Part shown: positions 26,555 to 35,676 of the stretch, one piece after another
Numbering within the stretch: the stretch's first letter is position 1
How the letters are laid out: each line of letters begins with the position of its first letter
Assembly: GCA_000155435.1 (NCBI GenBank)
Contig: DS990260.1
Location: forward strand, 1,707,578 to 1,771,577
Length of the DNA stretch: 64,000 nucleotides
Reading direction: 5' to 3'
From: Clostridiales bacterium 1_7_47FAA
GTDB taxonomy: Bacteria > Bacillota > Clostridia > Lachnospirales > Lachnospiraceae
Translations under genes and position numbers: made by a program
The notes under the pieces: generated by a model
The model's database searches: none
The model's input: only the letters and a program-made list of their open reading frames with translations
What the model was told of the DNA's origin: nothing

Positions 26555-26585
26555 GAGCCGGAAGTGATGAAGCCGGAAGTGTAAG
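26541..26585. repeat. Three tandem copies of a 15-bp unit at the end of the AraC gene
   Basis: AGCCGGAAGTG recurs at 26541, 26556 and 26571 with a 15-base period. The AraC stop TAA (26552-26554) lies in the first copy, so copy number change could move the end of the protein. Confidence 0.85.
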
Positions 26586-26611
26586 AGACAATAAGAATCG
26601 GAGGTATTTTT

Positions 26612-27022
26612 ATGTATTTTCCAACTGGATACCGTATGATGTTTGATTACCTGGATTCCCTATACCAGCGGACCAAGGCCGATGAACTGGGAGTTCTTCT
26701 CGGCAGTATGTCCCTGCTCGTGGACGGGGAACCGGCAGATCCTGCCCATGGTCCTGACTGGGAACAGGCGGTCCGGCAGGCCGTGGACCCTTCCAGCCAG
26801 ACATTTTCGCCAAGCGGACTGGCATATGGCTCCATGCTTCTGTTCCTCCGGAACTGGGCTGCAATCGGAAGCGACGGCACTGTGTCAGATATCTGCGACA
26901 GCCTGGAGGGTAAAAGGGAACTGGATTTCTGGGATGAATGCGTACGCCGTGTCCTTCAGAATGAGGATACCCCGTTTATGAAGCTTACAAACGGAAGTCC
27001 GGCAGATGTATTGAAGGATTGA
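26612..27022 (+). CDS. Small protein of unknown function
   Basis: A 136-residue soluble protein that I do not recognise. It is acidic and mostly helical in appearance (FDYLDSLYQRTKADELGVLLGSM; DWEQAVRQAV), with no signal peptide, membrane helix or metal motif. GGAGG precedes ATG 26612 at good spacing, and the codon use matches neighbours, so it is probably real. It starts 57 bases after the AraC gene and may share its transcript. Position before glgC (192-base gap with its own promoter) gives no functional hint. Confidence 0.75.
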   Translation: MYFPTGYRMMFDYLDSLYQRTKADELGVLLGSMSLLVDGEPADPAHGPDWEQAVRQAVDPSSQTFSPSGLAYGSMLLFLRNWAAIGSDGTVSDICDSLEGKRELDFWDECVRRVLQNEDTPFMKLTNGSPADVLKD

Positions 27023-27139
27023 CCTGTATGTTCCAGGTTAAATGTATTAATCCCATGCTTTAGCGCCCGGATCAGACGTCCATTCAATTAATATACTGAT
27101 ATACTGATATCCTAATATACTTTCAATCATTCTGCACAA

Positions 27140-27173
27140 TTGGATACCATTTTCTACCTGTTTATGGTACAAT
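27140..27173 (+). promoter_or_regulatory. Promoter of the glgCD operon
   Basis: TTGGAT (27140-27145), 17-base spacer, TATGGT (27163-27168); overlapping it is an extended -10, TGGTACAAT (27165-27173). About 45 bases before the GlgC start at 27215. Confidence 0.5.
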
Positions 27174-27214
27174 TTGAACATATACATCCAATATCATCTA
27201 GGGGGAGTAATACT

Positions 27215-28423
27215 ATGGCAAAAGAAATGATTGCAATGCTTCTTGCCGGCGGACAAGGGTCGCGTCTCTATGCATTGACCCAGAAACTGGCAAAACCAGC
27301 AGTTCCCTTTGGCGGAAAATACCGTATCATCGATTTCCCGCTGTCCAACTGCGTAAACTCAGGGATTGATACCGTGGGAATCCTGACCCAGTATCAGCCG
27401 CTGGTACTCAATGAGTATATCGGCAACGGCCAGCCGTGGGACCTGGACCGCCTGCACGGCGGGGTACATGTGCTTCCGCCCTACCAGAAAGCCTCCGGCT
27501 CTGACTGGTATAAGGGTACGGCCAATGCGATTTACCAGAACATCTCATTCATCGAGCGGTATGACCCGCAGTACGTCATCATCCTTTCCGGTGACCAGAT
27601 ATGCAAGCAGGATTACAGCGACTTCCTCCGGTTCCACAAGGAAAAAGGGGCTGAGTTCAGCGTGGCTGTCATGGAAGTTCCATGGGAAGAGGCGCCCCGT
27701 TTCGGTCTGATGGTAACGGATGAGGATGACCGCATTACGGAATTCCAGGAAAAGCCCAAGAACCCCAAGTCCAACCTGGCTTCCATGGGAATCTACATAT
27801 TTAACTGGGACATCCTGAAACAGTACCTCATTGAGGATGAGGAAGACCCTGACTCGGAAAATGACTTCGGCAACAACATCATCCCCAACCTGCTGCGTGA
27901 CAGCCGCAGGATGTACGCCTATCATTTCAGCGGTTACTGGAAGGATGTGGGAACCATCTCCTCCTTATGGGAAGCCAACATGGAGGTCCTGGACCCGGAA
28001 CACAGCGGCATCAACCTGTTTGATGAGAACTGGAAGATTTACAGCCGCAACAGCGGTATGACCGGACACAAAATCAGCGCCGGGGCATCGGTGGAAAATT
28101 CCATGATTACCGACGGCTGCCGCATTGACGGACAAGTCAGGCACTCCATCCTGTTCGCCGGCGTTAAGGTGGAGACCGGAGCCGTGGTGGAGGACGCCGT
28201 GATCATGGGAGGCACCACCATTAAGGAAGGAGCCGTAATCCGGCACTGCATCGTGGCTGAGAATGTCCAGATTGGCGAAGGAGCCGTGGTAGGCGCCATG
28301 CCTTCCGGTGATGAGAAAGGGGTGGCTACCATCGGTTCCGGCCTTACAATCGGAGCCGGCGCCAAAATCGGTCCCAATGCCATGGTTAACAATAATGTAA
28401 AAGGCGGTGAAGAACAATGGTAA
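27215..28423 (+). CDS. glgC: Glucose-1-phosphate adenylyltransferase, catalytic subunit
   Basis: A 402-residue ADP-glucose pyrophosphorylase that makes ADP-glucose from ATP and glucose-1-phosphate for glycogen. Nucleotidyltransferase domain (about 1-250) has the intact loop [33 protein letters not shown], and the glucose-1-P region FQEKPKNPK; the C-terminal left-handed beta-helix (about 290-390) shows hexapeptide repeats such as [14 protein letters not shown] and [12 protein letters not shown]. Start ATG 27215 follows AGGGGGAG; the longer reading from 27140 overlaps the promoter. It overlaps glgD by 7 bases. No glycogen synthase or branching enzyme gene is nearby. Confidence 0.96.
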   Translation: MAKEMIAMLLAGGQGSRLYALTQKLAKPAVPFGGKYRIIDFPLSNCVNSGIDTVGILTQYQPLVLNEYIGNGQPWDLDRLHGGVHVLPPYQKASGSDWYKGTANAIYQNISFIERYDPQYVIILSGDQICKQDYSDFLRFHKEKGAEFSVAVMEVPWEEAPRFGLMVTDEDDRITEFQEKPKNPKSNLASMGIYIFNWDILKQYLIEDEEDPDSENDFGNNIIPNLLRDSRRMYAYHFSGYWKDVGTISSLWEANMEVLDPEHSGINLFDENWKIYSRNSGMTGHKISAGASVENSMITDGCRIDGQVRHSILFAGVKVETGAVVEDAVIMGGTTIKEGAVIRHCIVAENVQIGEGAVVGAMPSGDEKGVATIGSGLTIGAGAKIGPNAMVNNNVKGGEEQW

Positions 28424-29562
28424 ATTCCAATGCAAATGCCCTGGGCATCCTTTTCCCAAACAGCTATGATTCCCTGGTACCCGACCTGGTAGGCGAGCGT
28501 CTGATGGCTTCCATTCCCTTTGCAAGCCGTTACCGCCTGGTGGATTTCATCCTTTCCAGCATGGTAAACTGCGGGATTGACAATATTTCCGTGATTGTCC
28601 GTAAGAATTATCACTCGCTCATGGACCACCTGGGTTCGGGCCGCGAATGGGATCTGACCCGCAAGAACGGCGGATTAAACCTGGTTCCGCCTTTTGCGGA
28701 AAAAACAGTTAAGATTTATAACGGACGTGTGGAGGCACTGGCCAGTATCCTGGATTTCCTGAAGGAACAGAAGGAACAATATGTTGTCATGGCAGACACC
28801 AACCTGGCGGTTAACTTTGATTTCAAGGCGCTGATTAACGCCCATATGGAAAGCGGCGCCGATGTGACCATTGCCTATCAGGAGGCCGAACTTCCGAAAA
28901 GCTTCATGGAAGCCCAGAACATAGGGACCAACTTCTATTACACCCTTGGCATTGAAGACGGACGCGTGGCCAAGATGAAGATCAATGCCCGTGACGAAGG
29001 CATACAGAACTTCTCCATGAATATTTACATCATGGACCGCGAACTTCTCATTGACCAGATCAACACCGCCTTTGTCCGCGGATACGTTTACTTTGAACGG
29101 GATATACTTGCGCCCCAGTTAAGTAAGCTGGATGTGCGCGCCTACCGCTATGACGGTTATGTGGCCCGCATCAGCAGCATGAAGAGTTATTTTGATGAGA
29201 ACATGAAAATGCTGGATGATGCCAACGTAAGCGCGCTGTTCTCCGGCGGAAACCCCATCTACACCAAAATCCGCGATGACCACCCGGCCCGTTACATAAA
29301 CGGTTCCAAGGCCGCCAATATCATGGCCGCAGACGGATGCGTCATTGAAGGTGAGGTTGAAAACAGCATCCTGTTCCGCGGAGTCAAGATTGGCAAGGGC
29401 GCCAAAGTCAGGAACTGTGTGCTCATGCAGGATACGGTCGTGGAAGCCGGGGCAGAGATTGAATATGTCGTCACGGACAAGGATGTGACCATTACGGCGG
29501 GTAAGGAACTGAAGGGAGCGGATACATTCCCGGTTTATGTGGCTAAGTACCAGAGGGTATAA
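28417..29562 (+). CDS. glgD: GlgD, regulatory subunit of ADP-glucose pyrophosphorylase
   Basis: A 381-residue paralogue of GlgC. In the place of the GGxGxRL nucleotide loop it has [15 protein letters not shown], so it should be catalytically poor, while [12 protein letters not shown] and the C-terminal beta-helix repeats ([24 protein letters not shown]) are kept. In Bacillota GlgD forms a mixed tetramer with GlgC and raises its activity (family knowledge). Translation is probably coupled, as the start lies inside the glgC end. Confidence 0.95.
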   Translation: MVNSNANALGILFPNSYDSLVPDLVGERLMASIPFASRYRLVDFILSSMVNCGIDNISVIVRKNYHSLMDHLGSGREWDLTRKNGGLNLVPPFAEKTVKIYNGRVEALASILDFLKEQKEQYVVMADTNLAVNFDFKALINAHMESGADVTIAYQEAELPKSFMEAQNIGTNFYYTLGIEDGRVAKMKINARDEGIQNFSMNIYIMDRELLIDQINTAFVRGYVYFERDILAPQLSKLDVRAYRYDGYVARISSMKSYFDENMKMLDDANVSALFSGGNPIYTKIRDDHPARYINGSKAANIMAADGCVIEGEVENSILFRGVKIGKGAKVRNCVLMQDTVVEAGAEIEYVVTDKDVTITAGKELKGADTFPVYVAKYQRV

Positions 29563-29598
29563 AAGCAGGAAATAAAAACAGGATATAAAATATAGTTT

Positions 29599-29645
29599 AA
29601 TGGCAGATATGGATCTGTAAGATAATCCATACCTGCCATTTTCTG
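29599..29645. terminator. Bidirectional terminator between glgD and the convergent gene
   Basis: AATGGCAGATATGGAT (29599-29614) and ATCCATACCTGCCATT (29625-29640) form a 16-bp stem with one mismatch and a 10-base loop, followed by TTCTGTTGT. It serves glgD and possibly the leftward gene ending at 29702. Confidence 0.7.
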
Positions 29646-29701
29646 TTGTCTATATTCAGAACCAGCCCTGCAGTTCCACAGCGGTTAATCTTCCCCCCTT
29701 C

Positions 29702-30220
29702 TCACCACAATGAGATGATTTCCTTTCCAATGACAGGTTCCGCGGTTCCCTTCTTCCTGTCAATCCCATAGGAATTAAGACGGTGGAACTGTCCTGGTTT
29801 TTCCTCATATCCCACTGAGAGGATAAGCTGGCTGCCATCCTCATAATCCACCTTGAACTCCAGTTCTTCCTCCTCATCCTGGTACAGGCCCAGGTCCTTC
29901 AGTTTATTATCCAGAAGATGGCTGGCTGCCTCGGATGTGAGACTTGGTCTGGGAATCCATACGCCGGTCTGGGAATCCAGGTAATACCAGCGTCCGTCAA
30001 TCCGGTTCCATCCCGTCAGGACGACCGTTTCCCGGGTATCCTGGACGCCGCCTTCCCGGGCCAGCCCGTCCCCAGTTTCCTCGTTTTCCACCTCATAATA
30101 CCAGTCCCCGATTTCATCCTGTATCCACTGTCCCGCCCAGGCGGGAAAGGAATGGAAGGTCAGGGACAGGATTGCAGTTAATAAAAATACCTTGCATTTA
30201 CCGGAAGCTTTTCTTACCAT
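29702..30220 (-). CDS. Secreted protein with a cell-wall-binding-like repeat
   Basis: A 172-residue exported protein. Residues 1-29 form a signal peptide (MVRKASGKCK, hydrophobic core, AWAG end). The mature part opens with WIQDEIGDWYY and carries GWNRIDGRWYYLDSQTGVW (about 68-86), the pattern of choline/cell-wall-binding repeats (GW..xxGxWYYL), though only one full and one partial copy are present, too few for normal choline binding. The C-terminal half (about 100-172) is unrecognised. Start ATG 30220 follows AGGAGG; the longer reading has no ribosome site. Function unknown; location at the wall is likely. Confidence 0.75.
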   Translation of the reverse strand: MVRKASGKCKVFLLTAILSLTFHSFPAWAGQWIQDEIGDWYYEVENEETGDGLAREGGVQDTRETVVLTGWNRIDGRWYYLDSQTGVWIPRPSLTSEAASHLLDNKLKDLGLYQDEEEELEFKVDYEDGSQLILSVGYEEKPGQFHRLNSYGIDRKKGTAEPVIGKEIISLW

Positions 30221-30518
30221 CCTGTATCGTCCTCCTATTGGATATGTCTGCTGGCACATGTCCATCGGCATATACCTTTTCCCTGTTTTTGTTTCCCATG
30301 ATACCATTTCAATATTAACTTCATATAAACTCATGGCGGGAAAAGATATGGCATACAGGACCGGCAGGATTCCTTATTTCCTAATCCTTATTCCCTAATC
30401 CTTATTCCTTATTTCCTATTCATTTCTTTATATCCAAAAGCCCCGGGCAGCCCTGGGCGGCTCCTGTAAGGATGCGCGCCACATGGCTCCGGGGCCTGAT
30501 GGTATATTTTATCATGTT
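30221..30518. other. Gene-free stretch with T/C-rich repeats and a terminator
   Basis: This 298-base space upstream of the wall-repeat gene holds a pyrimidine-rich direct repeat (30372-30420; 14-bp units CCTTATTTCCTAAT and CCTTATTCCCTAAT, then a partial copy) and the terminator of the binding-protein gene (30435-30495). The promoter of the wall-repeat gene is not clear. No small gene was found. Confidence 0.6.
30435..30495 (-). terminator. Terminator after the sugar-binding lipoprotein gene
   Basis: Outer arms GCCCCGG (30440-30446) and CCGGGGC (30489-30495) close a long GC-rich stem-loop that is followed on the minus strand by TTTT. Confidence 0.55.
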
Positions 30519-31925
30519 TTACTGTGAATCAGCCACACTCTGAACGCCCTTCAGTTCCTGGGCCGGGTCGGCTCCGGCTGCCACGTTCTGCATTGCGACC
30601 TGGATTGCAGTCTCTATTTCGCTGTTGACCAGTTTACGGTTTCCAACCGCATTGCTCACATAATCGTTTACTTCGTCAATGGACTGCTGCTGCAGTTCGC
30701 CGTCAACGGTTCCCGTATACTGGATTTCGCTGGACACCGGCGCTCCCTGGAGACGGTTCACCCAATACTGCTGCCCCTCTCCGTTGGACATATATTCAAC
30801 AAACCTCATGGCTGCTTCCTTCTCCTTGCAGTCCTTGTTGACAGCCAGTACGATGTCCACGCCGGATGTGCCGCATATGGTTCCGTCCTCTGTCATGGAT
30901 GGGAATACGCTCATTCCGATTATGTCCTTCTGGTTGGAAATCTCCGTCCCTTGAATCTCCGGTGCGGATGGGGAAACCGGGCCAAGATGCCAGGATCCGG
31001 TCATGAAGAACACGGCCTTTCTTGCAAAGAAGTACTGGTCCCGGGCATCCGGATAGGTGGCAACGCCAAGGGCACCGTCCTCAAATATACCGTCGCTAAA
31101 CAGGTTCTGCCATGCTTTCATGGTATCCACAAAGCACTGGTCTGTCCATGGGCGTTTTCCCTGCTCCGCCTCATAGACAGCGCCTTTCTCAAATTCATTT
31201 GAAATCTGTACAAACCAGTCAGAGTTAATCCAGTCATCCGCTGCCCCGGCCGCCACACACACATAGCCTTTTGCCTTTGCTTTTTCAGCCGCGTCCTTTA
31301 ATTCTGCGTAAGTGGTGGGAACCTTCTCTATCCCGCACTCGTCCATCAGTGTCTTGTTGTACAGAAGGTCAGTCATACCTGCCACCAGCAGCGGCATACC
31401 TACCATGTGGCCGTCTTCGGTCACACACTGGTTCACGGCTGTCCCGCTGATGACTCCGTCCCAGCCGGGCAGGTACTGGTCTGCCAGTCCTTTCATATCC
31501 TCGGTAAACGGCGCATACTGTTTCGCCATCGGGCCTGTGGTAAGCCCAAACAGGTCGGGACCCGTGCCGGATGCCATTGCAACCTGAAGCTTTTCAAAGT
31601 AATCGTCCTGCTCTGTCCTGATATACTCAATCTTAATATCCGGGTTGGCCTTCTCAAAATCCGCAATCATTGTACCGGATTGTTCAACCGTCGGAAGCCA
31701 GGACCAGTATGTCAGGGTCACCTGCTCCCCGCTGCCCTCTGCACTGTCTGCGTTTTTACCCTCCGCGCTATCCTTCGCGCTGTCTGCCCCGCTGTCCTTT
31801 GCAGCGCTTTCCTGGTTCTGTCCAGGGGCCGGGGTTGTAGTTCCTTTATCAGAGCCTCCACATGCTGTCAGTGAAGCCGCCATAACGGCTGCCAGTGTCA
31901 TTGCCATTATCCTTCTCTTTCTCAT
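30519..31925 (-). CDS. Extracellular solute-binding lipoprotein for a carbohydrate ABC importer
   Basis: A 468-residue lipoprotein. Signal peptide with lipobox LTAC, lipid-bearing Cys22, then a Ser/Ala/Asp/Glu-rich tether (about 25-65) and a class I sugar-binding fold (family 1 binding protein: YWSWLPTVEQSG, FEKANPDIKIEY, ASGTGPDLFGL, WINRL-like end region). It would capture an oligosaccharide for the two permeases encoded upstream. GGGAGG precedes ATG 31925. Gene order puts it last in the operon, behind the GH43 glycosidase. No ATPase gene is present, so the system probably shares a general MsmX-type ATPase (inference). Confidence 0.93.
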   Translation of the reverse strand: MRKRRIMAMTLAAVMAASLTACGGSDKGTTTPAPGQNQESAAKDSGADSAKDSAEGKNADSAEGSGEQVTLTYWSWLPTVEQSGTMIADFEKANPDIKIEYIRTEQDDYFEKLQVAMASGTGPDLFGLTTGPMAKQYAPFTEDMKGLADQYLPGWDGVISGTAVNQCVTEDGHMVGMPLLVAGMTDLLYNKTLMDECGIEKVPTTYAELKDAAEKAKAKGYVCVAAGAADDWINSDWFVQISNEFEKGAVYEAEQGKRPWTDQCFVDTMKAWQNLFSDGIFEDGALGVATYPDARDQYFFARKAVFFMTGSWHLGPVSPSAPEIQGTEISNQKDIIGMSVFPSMTEDGTICGTSGVDIVLAVNKDCKEKEAAMRFVEYMSNGEGQQYWVNRLQGAPVSSEIQYTGTVDGELQQQSIDEVNDYVSNAVGNRKLVNSEIETAIQVAMQNVAAGADPAQELKGVQSVADSQ

Positions 31926-32010
31926 TTTTAAACCTCCCGTTTCTGCTTTTTTGTATCTAAAGCATACCTTATTTTTACTGTCTGCATGACTCCATTTTTT
32001 TGCGTTTCAT

Positions 32011-33891
32011 TTAAATTTTTGTATAGCTGTACCGGGTTATTTTAAGTCCCTGTATCTGGATTGTAAATGCGTCCCCGCCTTTCTGTAAAGGGGAAATTGG
32101 TTCCCCATCCAGTAAGATCCACTCCTGGTTCCTGAACACCGCATGATACAGGGAAAACTGCTTTTGTCCGCCGCATCCCGTCTGGATGGATTTCTCTCCA
32201 AGTACAGTATTCCCGCGCATGATCTGTATGGACGGCTGTTCCCCGTCTACCGCAAACTCAAACTCTTCCGTATGGTTTTCATCCCATGGTTTCTCTGCCA
32301 ACACTGCCTTTCCCGTGCCAAAGGACAGCCCGCTTCCACTGGCAGTTCCATGTGAAAATCCATAGAAGGCCGTCATTTTCTGAAGCTGTCTACCCTCCAG
32401 CCGGGCATGTCCGGTCACAGCCATGCTGCTGACCGTGACCTGGGTAAAATACGGTACAACGCCAATCTTTCCCGCCGCACATTCCACGTTTCCTGCCTTG
32501 TCATCCACTCCACCCATTCCCATACACATTCCCATGCAACATGTATGGGCGGTAATCGCCGGCTGTTCATCCATCCACAGGTCAAAGCTGTTAAAATTCC
32601 TCTGCACAAGGAGCAGATGAGGCACTTTGTAGTCAAAATCCACAGGCAGTTCCCAGTCTGCAAGTTCTGCCACCGCCCCGTCAAAGCATTCTAAAAGCGT
32701 CAGTTTCCTCTGTCCTGAATGCAGCCTTGCCTCCACATAATTCCTCTCATCCCGGTAATCCAGATAGATTCCGTACCTGGCCCCGCTGTGGCTCCTTCCT
32801 GCTTTTATCCAGCACTCCATACGGTAAACAAGGCGGCTTTCCCCTGCCCAGAAAATCTCCTTTACCTCCTGTTCCCGCACCATGATATGGGGCGCCAAGG
32901 GGCTGGATTTTTCCCACATTGATGGACCGAAGCACAGCATATGGCTGCCGTTAAAATACAGCGGGTCAATGCGCATATTCCTCTGTTCCGTCCCAAGAAC
33001 CAGTTCATCCGCAGCATCCCTTCCATGGTATACAATCCAGTCGTCCACCAGGTTAGGCGCCTTTGTCACGGTGTTGTGCCCGGTGCCTTCCACCAGCTCA
33101 TTCCTCTTTAAAAGCGGACACCAGGTATAGGGGTCAGGATACTTGTGCCACTCCATCTCATGGAACACTGCCTTCTCATCCGCCACCGAGGTCCCCACAA
33201 AATAGTCCTCGTGCTCATAGGCATTGGCTGAATAGAGAAGCCACGTCTTCCCGTTATGGGACACGGTGCAGGCCCCTTCGATGGTGTACCAGTCCCTTCC
33301 ATCACCAAACCTATTTTCTTCAAATATCTCCTTGCGGATACCGGGCGCCACTACCGGCCTTGGATGGCCGGAAAACTCGTATGGGGTGCGCATCCCGTCT
33401 AACAGGATACAGGTCCCGGCCACCTTATCCTCTGTCCCGAACCAGTCATTGACAGAATAGAACATATACATTTTCCCGCCCCACATCACCGGGTGGGAAT
33501 CAATGGAGAAGTGGTCAAAAAATGTCTTTTCCCACACAAAGGGGCCAAGGGGATCATCTGCTTTTGCCACCTTAAGATGCTGCTCATGACAGTCTGTTTC
33601 CTCCATGGGGATATTGGAATAATACATGTAAAATGTACCGTTCAGATAGATGACGGAGGGCGCCCAGTAATGGTGGTATCCCTGTTCACGGATTGCATAT
33701 CCCCTGTCCTCCCAGTGCACCAGGTCCTCTGAAACACTTACCTTTGCGCCGTGTTCATCGGACGCATAACAGTAGTACAGACCGCACCAGCGCAGGATGA
33801 AGGGATCCGGGTTTGTATGGATTTTCCCATCTGAAAACGGGACCGGGTTACAATAGGTGCTGCTGCCTGTTACAGGCATGAAATCATTCAT
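32011..33891 (-). CDS. GH43-family glycosidase
   Basis: A 626-residue protein without signal peptide, thus cytoplasmic. N-terminal five-blade propeller of GH43 (about 10-320) with the catalytic triad visible: base Asp29 in TNPDPF, pKa-setting Asp131 in FSIDSHPV and acid Glu205 in TIEGACTV. The C-terminal half (about 340-626) resembles a concanavalin-like beta-sandwich accessory domain. GH43 enzymes act on arabinosides and xylosides; the exact substrate is unknown, but the neighbouring sugar ABC importer suggests an imported arabinose- or xylose-containing oligosaccharide. Start ATG 33891 follows GGAGG. Confidence 0.9.
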   Translation of the reverse strand: MNDFMPVTGSSTYCNPVPFSDGKIHTNPDPFILRWCGLYYCYASDEHGAKVSVSEDLVHWEDRGYAIREQGYHHYWAPSVIYLNGTFYMYYSNIPMEETDCHEQHLKVAKADDPLGPFVWEKTFFDHFSIDSHPVMWGGKMYMFYSVNDWFGTEDKVAGTCILLDGMRTPYEFSGHPRPVVAPGIRKEIFEENRFGDGRDWYTIEGACTVSHNGKTWLLYSANAYEHEDYFVGTSVADEKAVFHEMEWHKYPDPYTWCPLLKRNELVEGTGHNTVTKAPNLVDDWIVYHGRDAADELVLGTEQRNMRIDPLYFNGSHMLCFGPSMWEKSSPLAPHIMVREQEVKEIFWAGESRLVYRMECWIKAGRSHSGARYGIYLDYRDERNYVEARLHSGQRKLTLLECFDGAVAELADWELPVDFDYKVPHLLLVQRNFNSFDLWMDEQPAITAHTCCMGMCMGMGGVDDKAGNVECAAGKIGVVPYFTQVTVSSMAVTGHARLEGRQLQKMTAFYGFSHGTASGSGLSFGTGKAVLAEKPWDENHTEEFEFAVDGEQPSIQIMRGNTVLGEKSIQTGCGGQKQFSLYHAVFRNQEWILLDGEPISPLQKGGDAFTIQIQGLKITRYSYTKI

Positions 33892-33922
33892 ATGTGACCT
33901 CCAGATTAAATTAATGATTGAA

Positions 33923-34732
33923 TCAGCCTTTGACCGAACCGCTGGTAATTCCTCCCACCAGGAACTTCTGGCTGAATAGATATACGATGATGGACGGCAG
34001 TGTGAGAAGCATCATGACCGCGTAAATCCTGGCCACGTCCGCCGGGCTTTGGTAGGTACTGGATACAAAGTACTGGGCCGCCAGGGTGACCGTATAGTTT
34101 TTCTCGCTTCTCATGACCAGAAGGGGAACCAGATAGTCATTCCAGGAATAGATGAAGGTCAGCACCAGCACATTGGCTATGATAGGCCCGCTTAAGGGCA
34201 CCATGAACTCCAGCCAGATGCGGAAACTGGACGCCCCGTCAATCCTGGCGCTCTCTAAAAGCTCATCCGGAATGGTGTCAAAGTAATTCTTAATCATCAA
34301 AAGCATCATGGGCGCGTTAAACGCCACCAGCGGGATCATGACCCCCAGATGCTTATCCAAAAGCCCAAAATTCTTGATGGCCGCAAAGAGGGGGCTGGTC
34401 ACGGCAGCCACCGGGACCGCAAGGCATGCAAGGATTGCGCCGTACAGAAGCCTTCCTCCGAAAAACTGCATTTTCGAAAATGCAAATGCAGCCAGGGTGG
34501 TTATGAGCGTGACCAGGACCGCGGTACTCACCGCGATGAACATACTGTTGAACACTACCCTGAAGTAGCTGATTTTGTCATAGCTGAGTACATATTGATA
34601 GTTTCCGATTCCATTAATCTGAAAGGATTTTACAAAGGCAGTGCCGATTGGCAGAAGCCATATAAGGGCGCAGAGGACAAATACCAGGTACGTGGGCGCC
34701 GCTGTTTTCCATTGATTCTTTTTCATCCTCAA
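33923..34732 (-). CDS. Carbohydrate ABC transporter permease (MalG-like)
   Basis: A 269-residue inner-membrane permease with six helices. The EAA loop that docks the ATPase reads ESARIDGASSFRIWLEFMVP, followed by a conserved PLSGPI. Its start overlaps the other permease stop by ATGA. Pairs with the MalF-like partner to form the pore of the importer served by the lipoprotein at 30519-31925. Confidence 0.93.
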   Translation of the reverse strand: MRMKKNQWKTAAPTYLVFVLCALIWLLPIGTAFVKSFQINGIGNYQYVLSYDKISYFRVVFNSMFIAVSTAVLVTLITTLAAFAFSKMQFFGGRLLYGAILACLAVPVAAVTSPLFAAIKNFGLLDKHLGVMIPLVAFNAPMMLLMIKNYFDTIPDELLESARIDGASSFRIWLEFMVPLSGPIIANVLVLTFIYSWNDYLVPLLVMRSEKNYTVTLAAQYFVSSTYQSPADVARIYAVMMLLTLPSIIVYLFSQKFLVGGITSGSVKG

Positions 34733-35604
34733 TCCTCCTTGCCAAGCTTAATCTGCAGAAACGACATGATGACCGCGATAATCAGGATGGCAACGCCGAT
34801 GGAGGCCGCCCCACCTGCGTTAAAGTCCTTAAAGGCCTTTTCATAAAGGTAGGTGTTCAGCACGGTGCTGGACCTTCCCGGACCGCCTCCTGTCAGCAGC
34901 TTTACAATGTCAAATGTCTTTAAGGAGCCAACAATCCCAAGTATGATAAGGACATTGGTGGTTCCCTTTACCATGGGGAATGTGACGGATAAGGTGGTCC
35001 TCCAGAACCCGGCCCCGTCAATCCTGGCAGCCTCATACACGTCATCCGGAAGGCTCATCAGCCCGGCATAATAGATAATCATGGAAAAGCCCATCCACTG
35101 GAAAATGTTGACGATGATGACAGATAACAGCGCATATCTGGGGTCCCCCAGCCAGCTGACTGCAAATACATCAAGCCCCACCGCCCTGAGGAATGTATTG
35201 AGGGCGCCGTTGGTCGGATCCATCAGGATACGGAAAATAGCCGTGATGATGGACGTTGCCATGGCAATGGGCATAAAGTATATGGCCTTAAAAAGATTGC
35301 TGCCCGGCAGCCGGTTCTTAAGCAGCACTGCCAGCAAAAATCCCAGCGCAGCCTGGATGAATACTGTCCCAAAAAAGAAAATCACATTGTTGACCACCGC
35401 TGTCCAGAAGGTCTTGTCATGAAGCATTTTCGTGTAATTCTTAAAGCCGACAAAGTTCATTTCCTTGGACATCCCGTTCCAGTCCGTGAAGCTGGTTCCC
35501 ACCGTACAGATGATACAGTAGTAAATCAGCGCAAAAGACAGGACCATCAGCGGCAGGATATAAAGATACGCGGACCAGTTGTTTTTTTTCCCTAATTTAT
35601 TCAT
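34729..35604 (-). CDS. Carbohydrate ABC transporter permease (MalF-like)
   Basis: A 291-residue permease with six helices and the EAA loop EAARIDGAGFWRTTLSVTFP. ATG 35604 is chosen because AGGAGGTGG lies just upstream; the 42-base longer reading has no site. Its ribosome site lies in the 3' arm of a 13-bp hairpin (35606-35646), so translation may be blocked unless the stem is opened or transcription starts within it. Confidence 0.93.
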   Translation of the reverse strand: MNKLGKKNNWSAYLYILPLMVLSFALIYYCIICTVGTSFTDWNGMSKEMNFVGFKNYTKMLHDKTFWTAVVNNVIFFFGTVFIQAALGFLLAVLLKNRLPGSNLFKAIYFMPIAMATSIITAIFRILMDPTNGALNTFLRAVGLDVFAVSWLGDPRYALLSVIIVNIFQWMGFSMIIYYAGLMSLPDDVYEAARIDGAGFWRTTLSVTFPMVKGTTNVLIILGIVGSLKTFDIVKLLTGGGPGRSSTVLNTYLYEKAFKDFNAGGAASIGVAILIIAVIMSFLQIKLGKED

Positions 35605-35605
35605 T

Positions 35606-35646
35606 ATGGCCACCTCCTGATACATATTATAAAAGGAGGCGGCCAT
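35606..35646 (-). promoter_or_regulatory. Hairpin hiding the permease ribosome site
   Basis: Minus-strand arms ATGGCCGCCTCCT (35646-35634) and AGGAGGTGGCCAT (35618-35606) pair over 13 bp with one G-U. The 3' arm contains the AGGAGG of the permease and ends 1 base before its ATG. The 15-base loop contains TATAAT (35625-35630), a perfect -10 element; its -35 is poor. Readthrough from the YesMN genes would fold the stem; a transcript starting just after TATAAT would not. Confidence 0.6.
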
Positions 35647-35676
35647 AAAATGGATACTAATATTTTGGGATTTACT

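Noticed and set aside
27020-27040. Small hairpin (ACCTG/CAGGT) after the unknown 136-residue gene as terminator
   Set aside because: Only about 5 bp with no U run.
29656-29877. A 73-codon open frame on the minus strand
   Set aside because: It overlaps the secreted wall-repeat gene in another frame and lacks a signal, ribosome site or domain.
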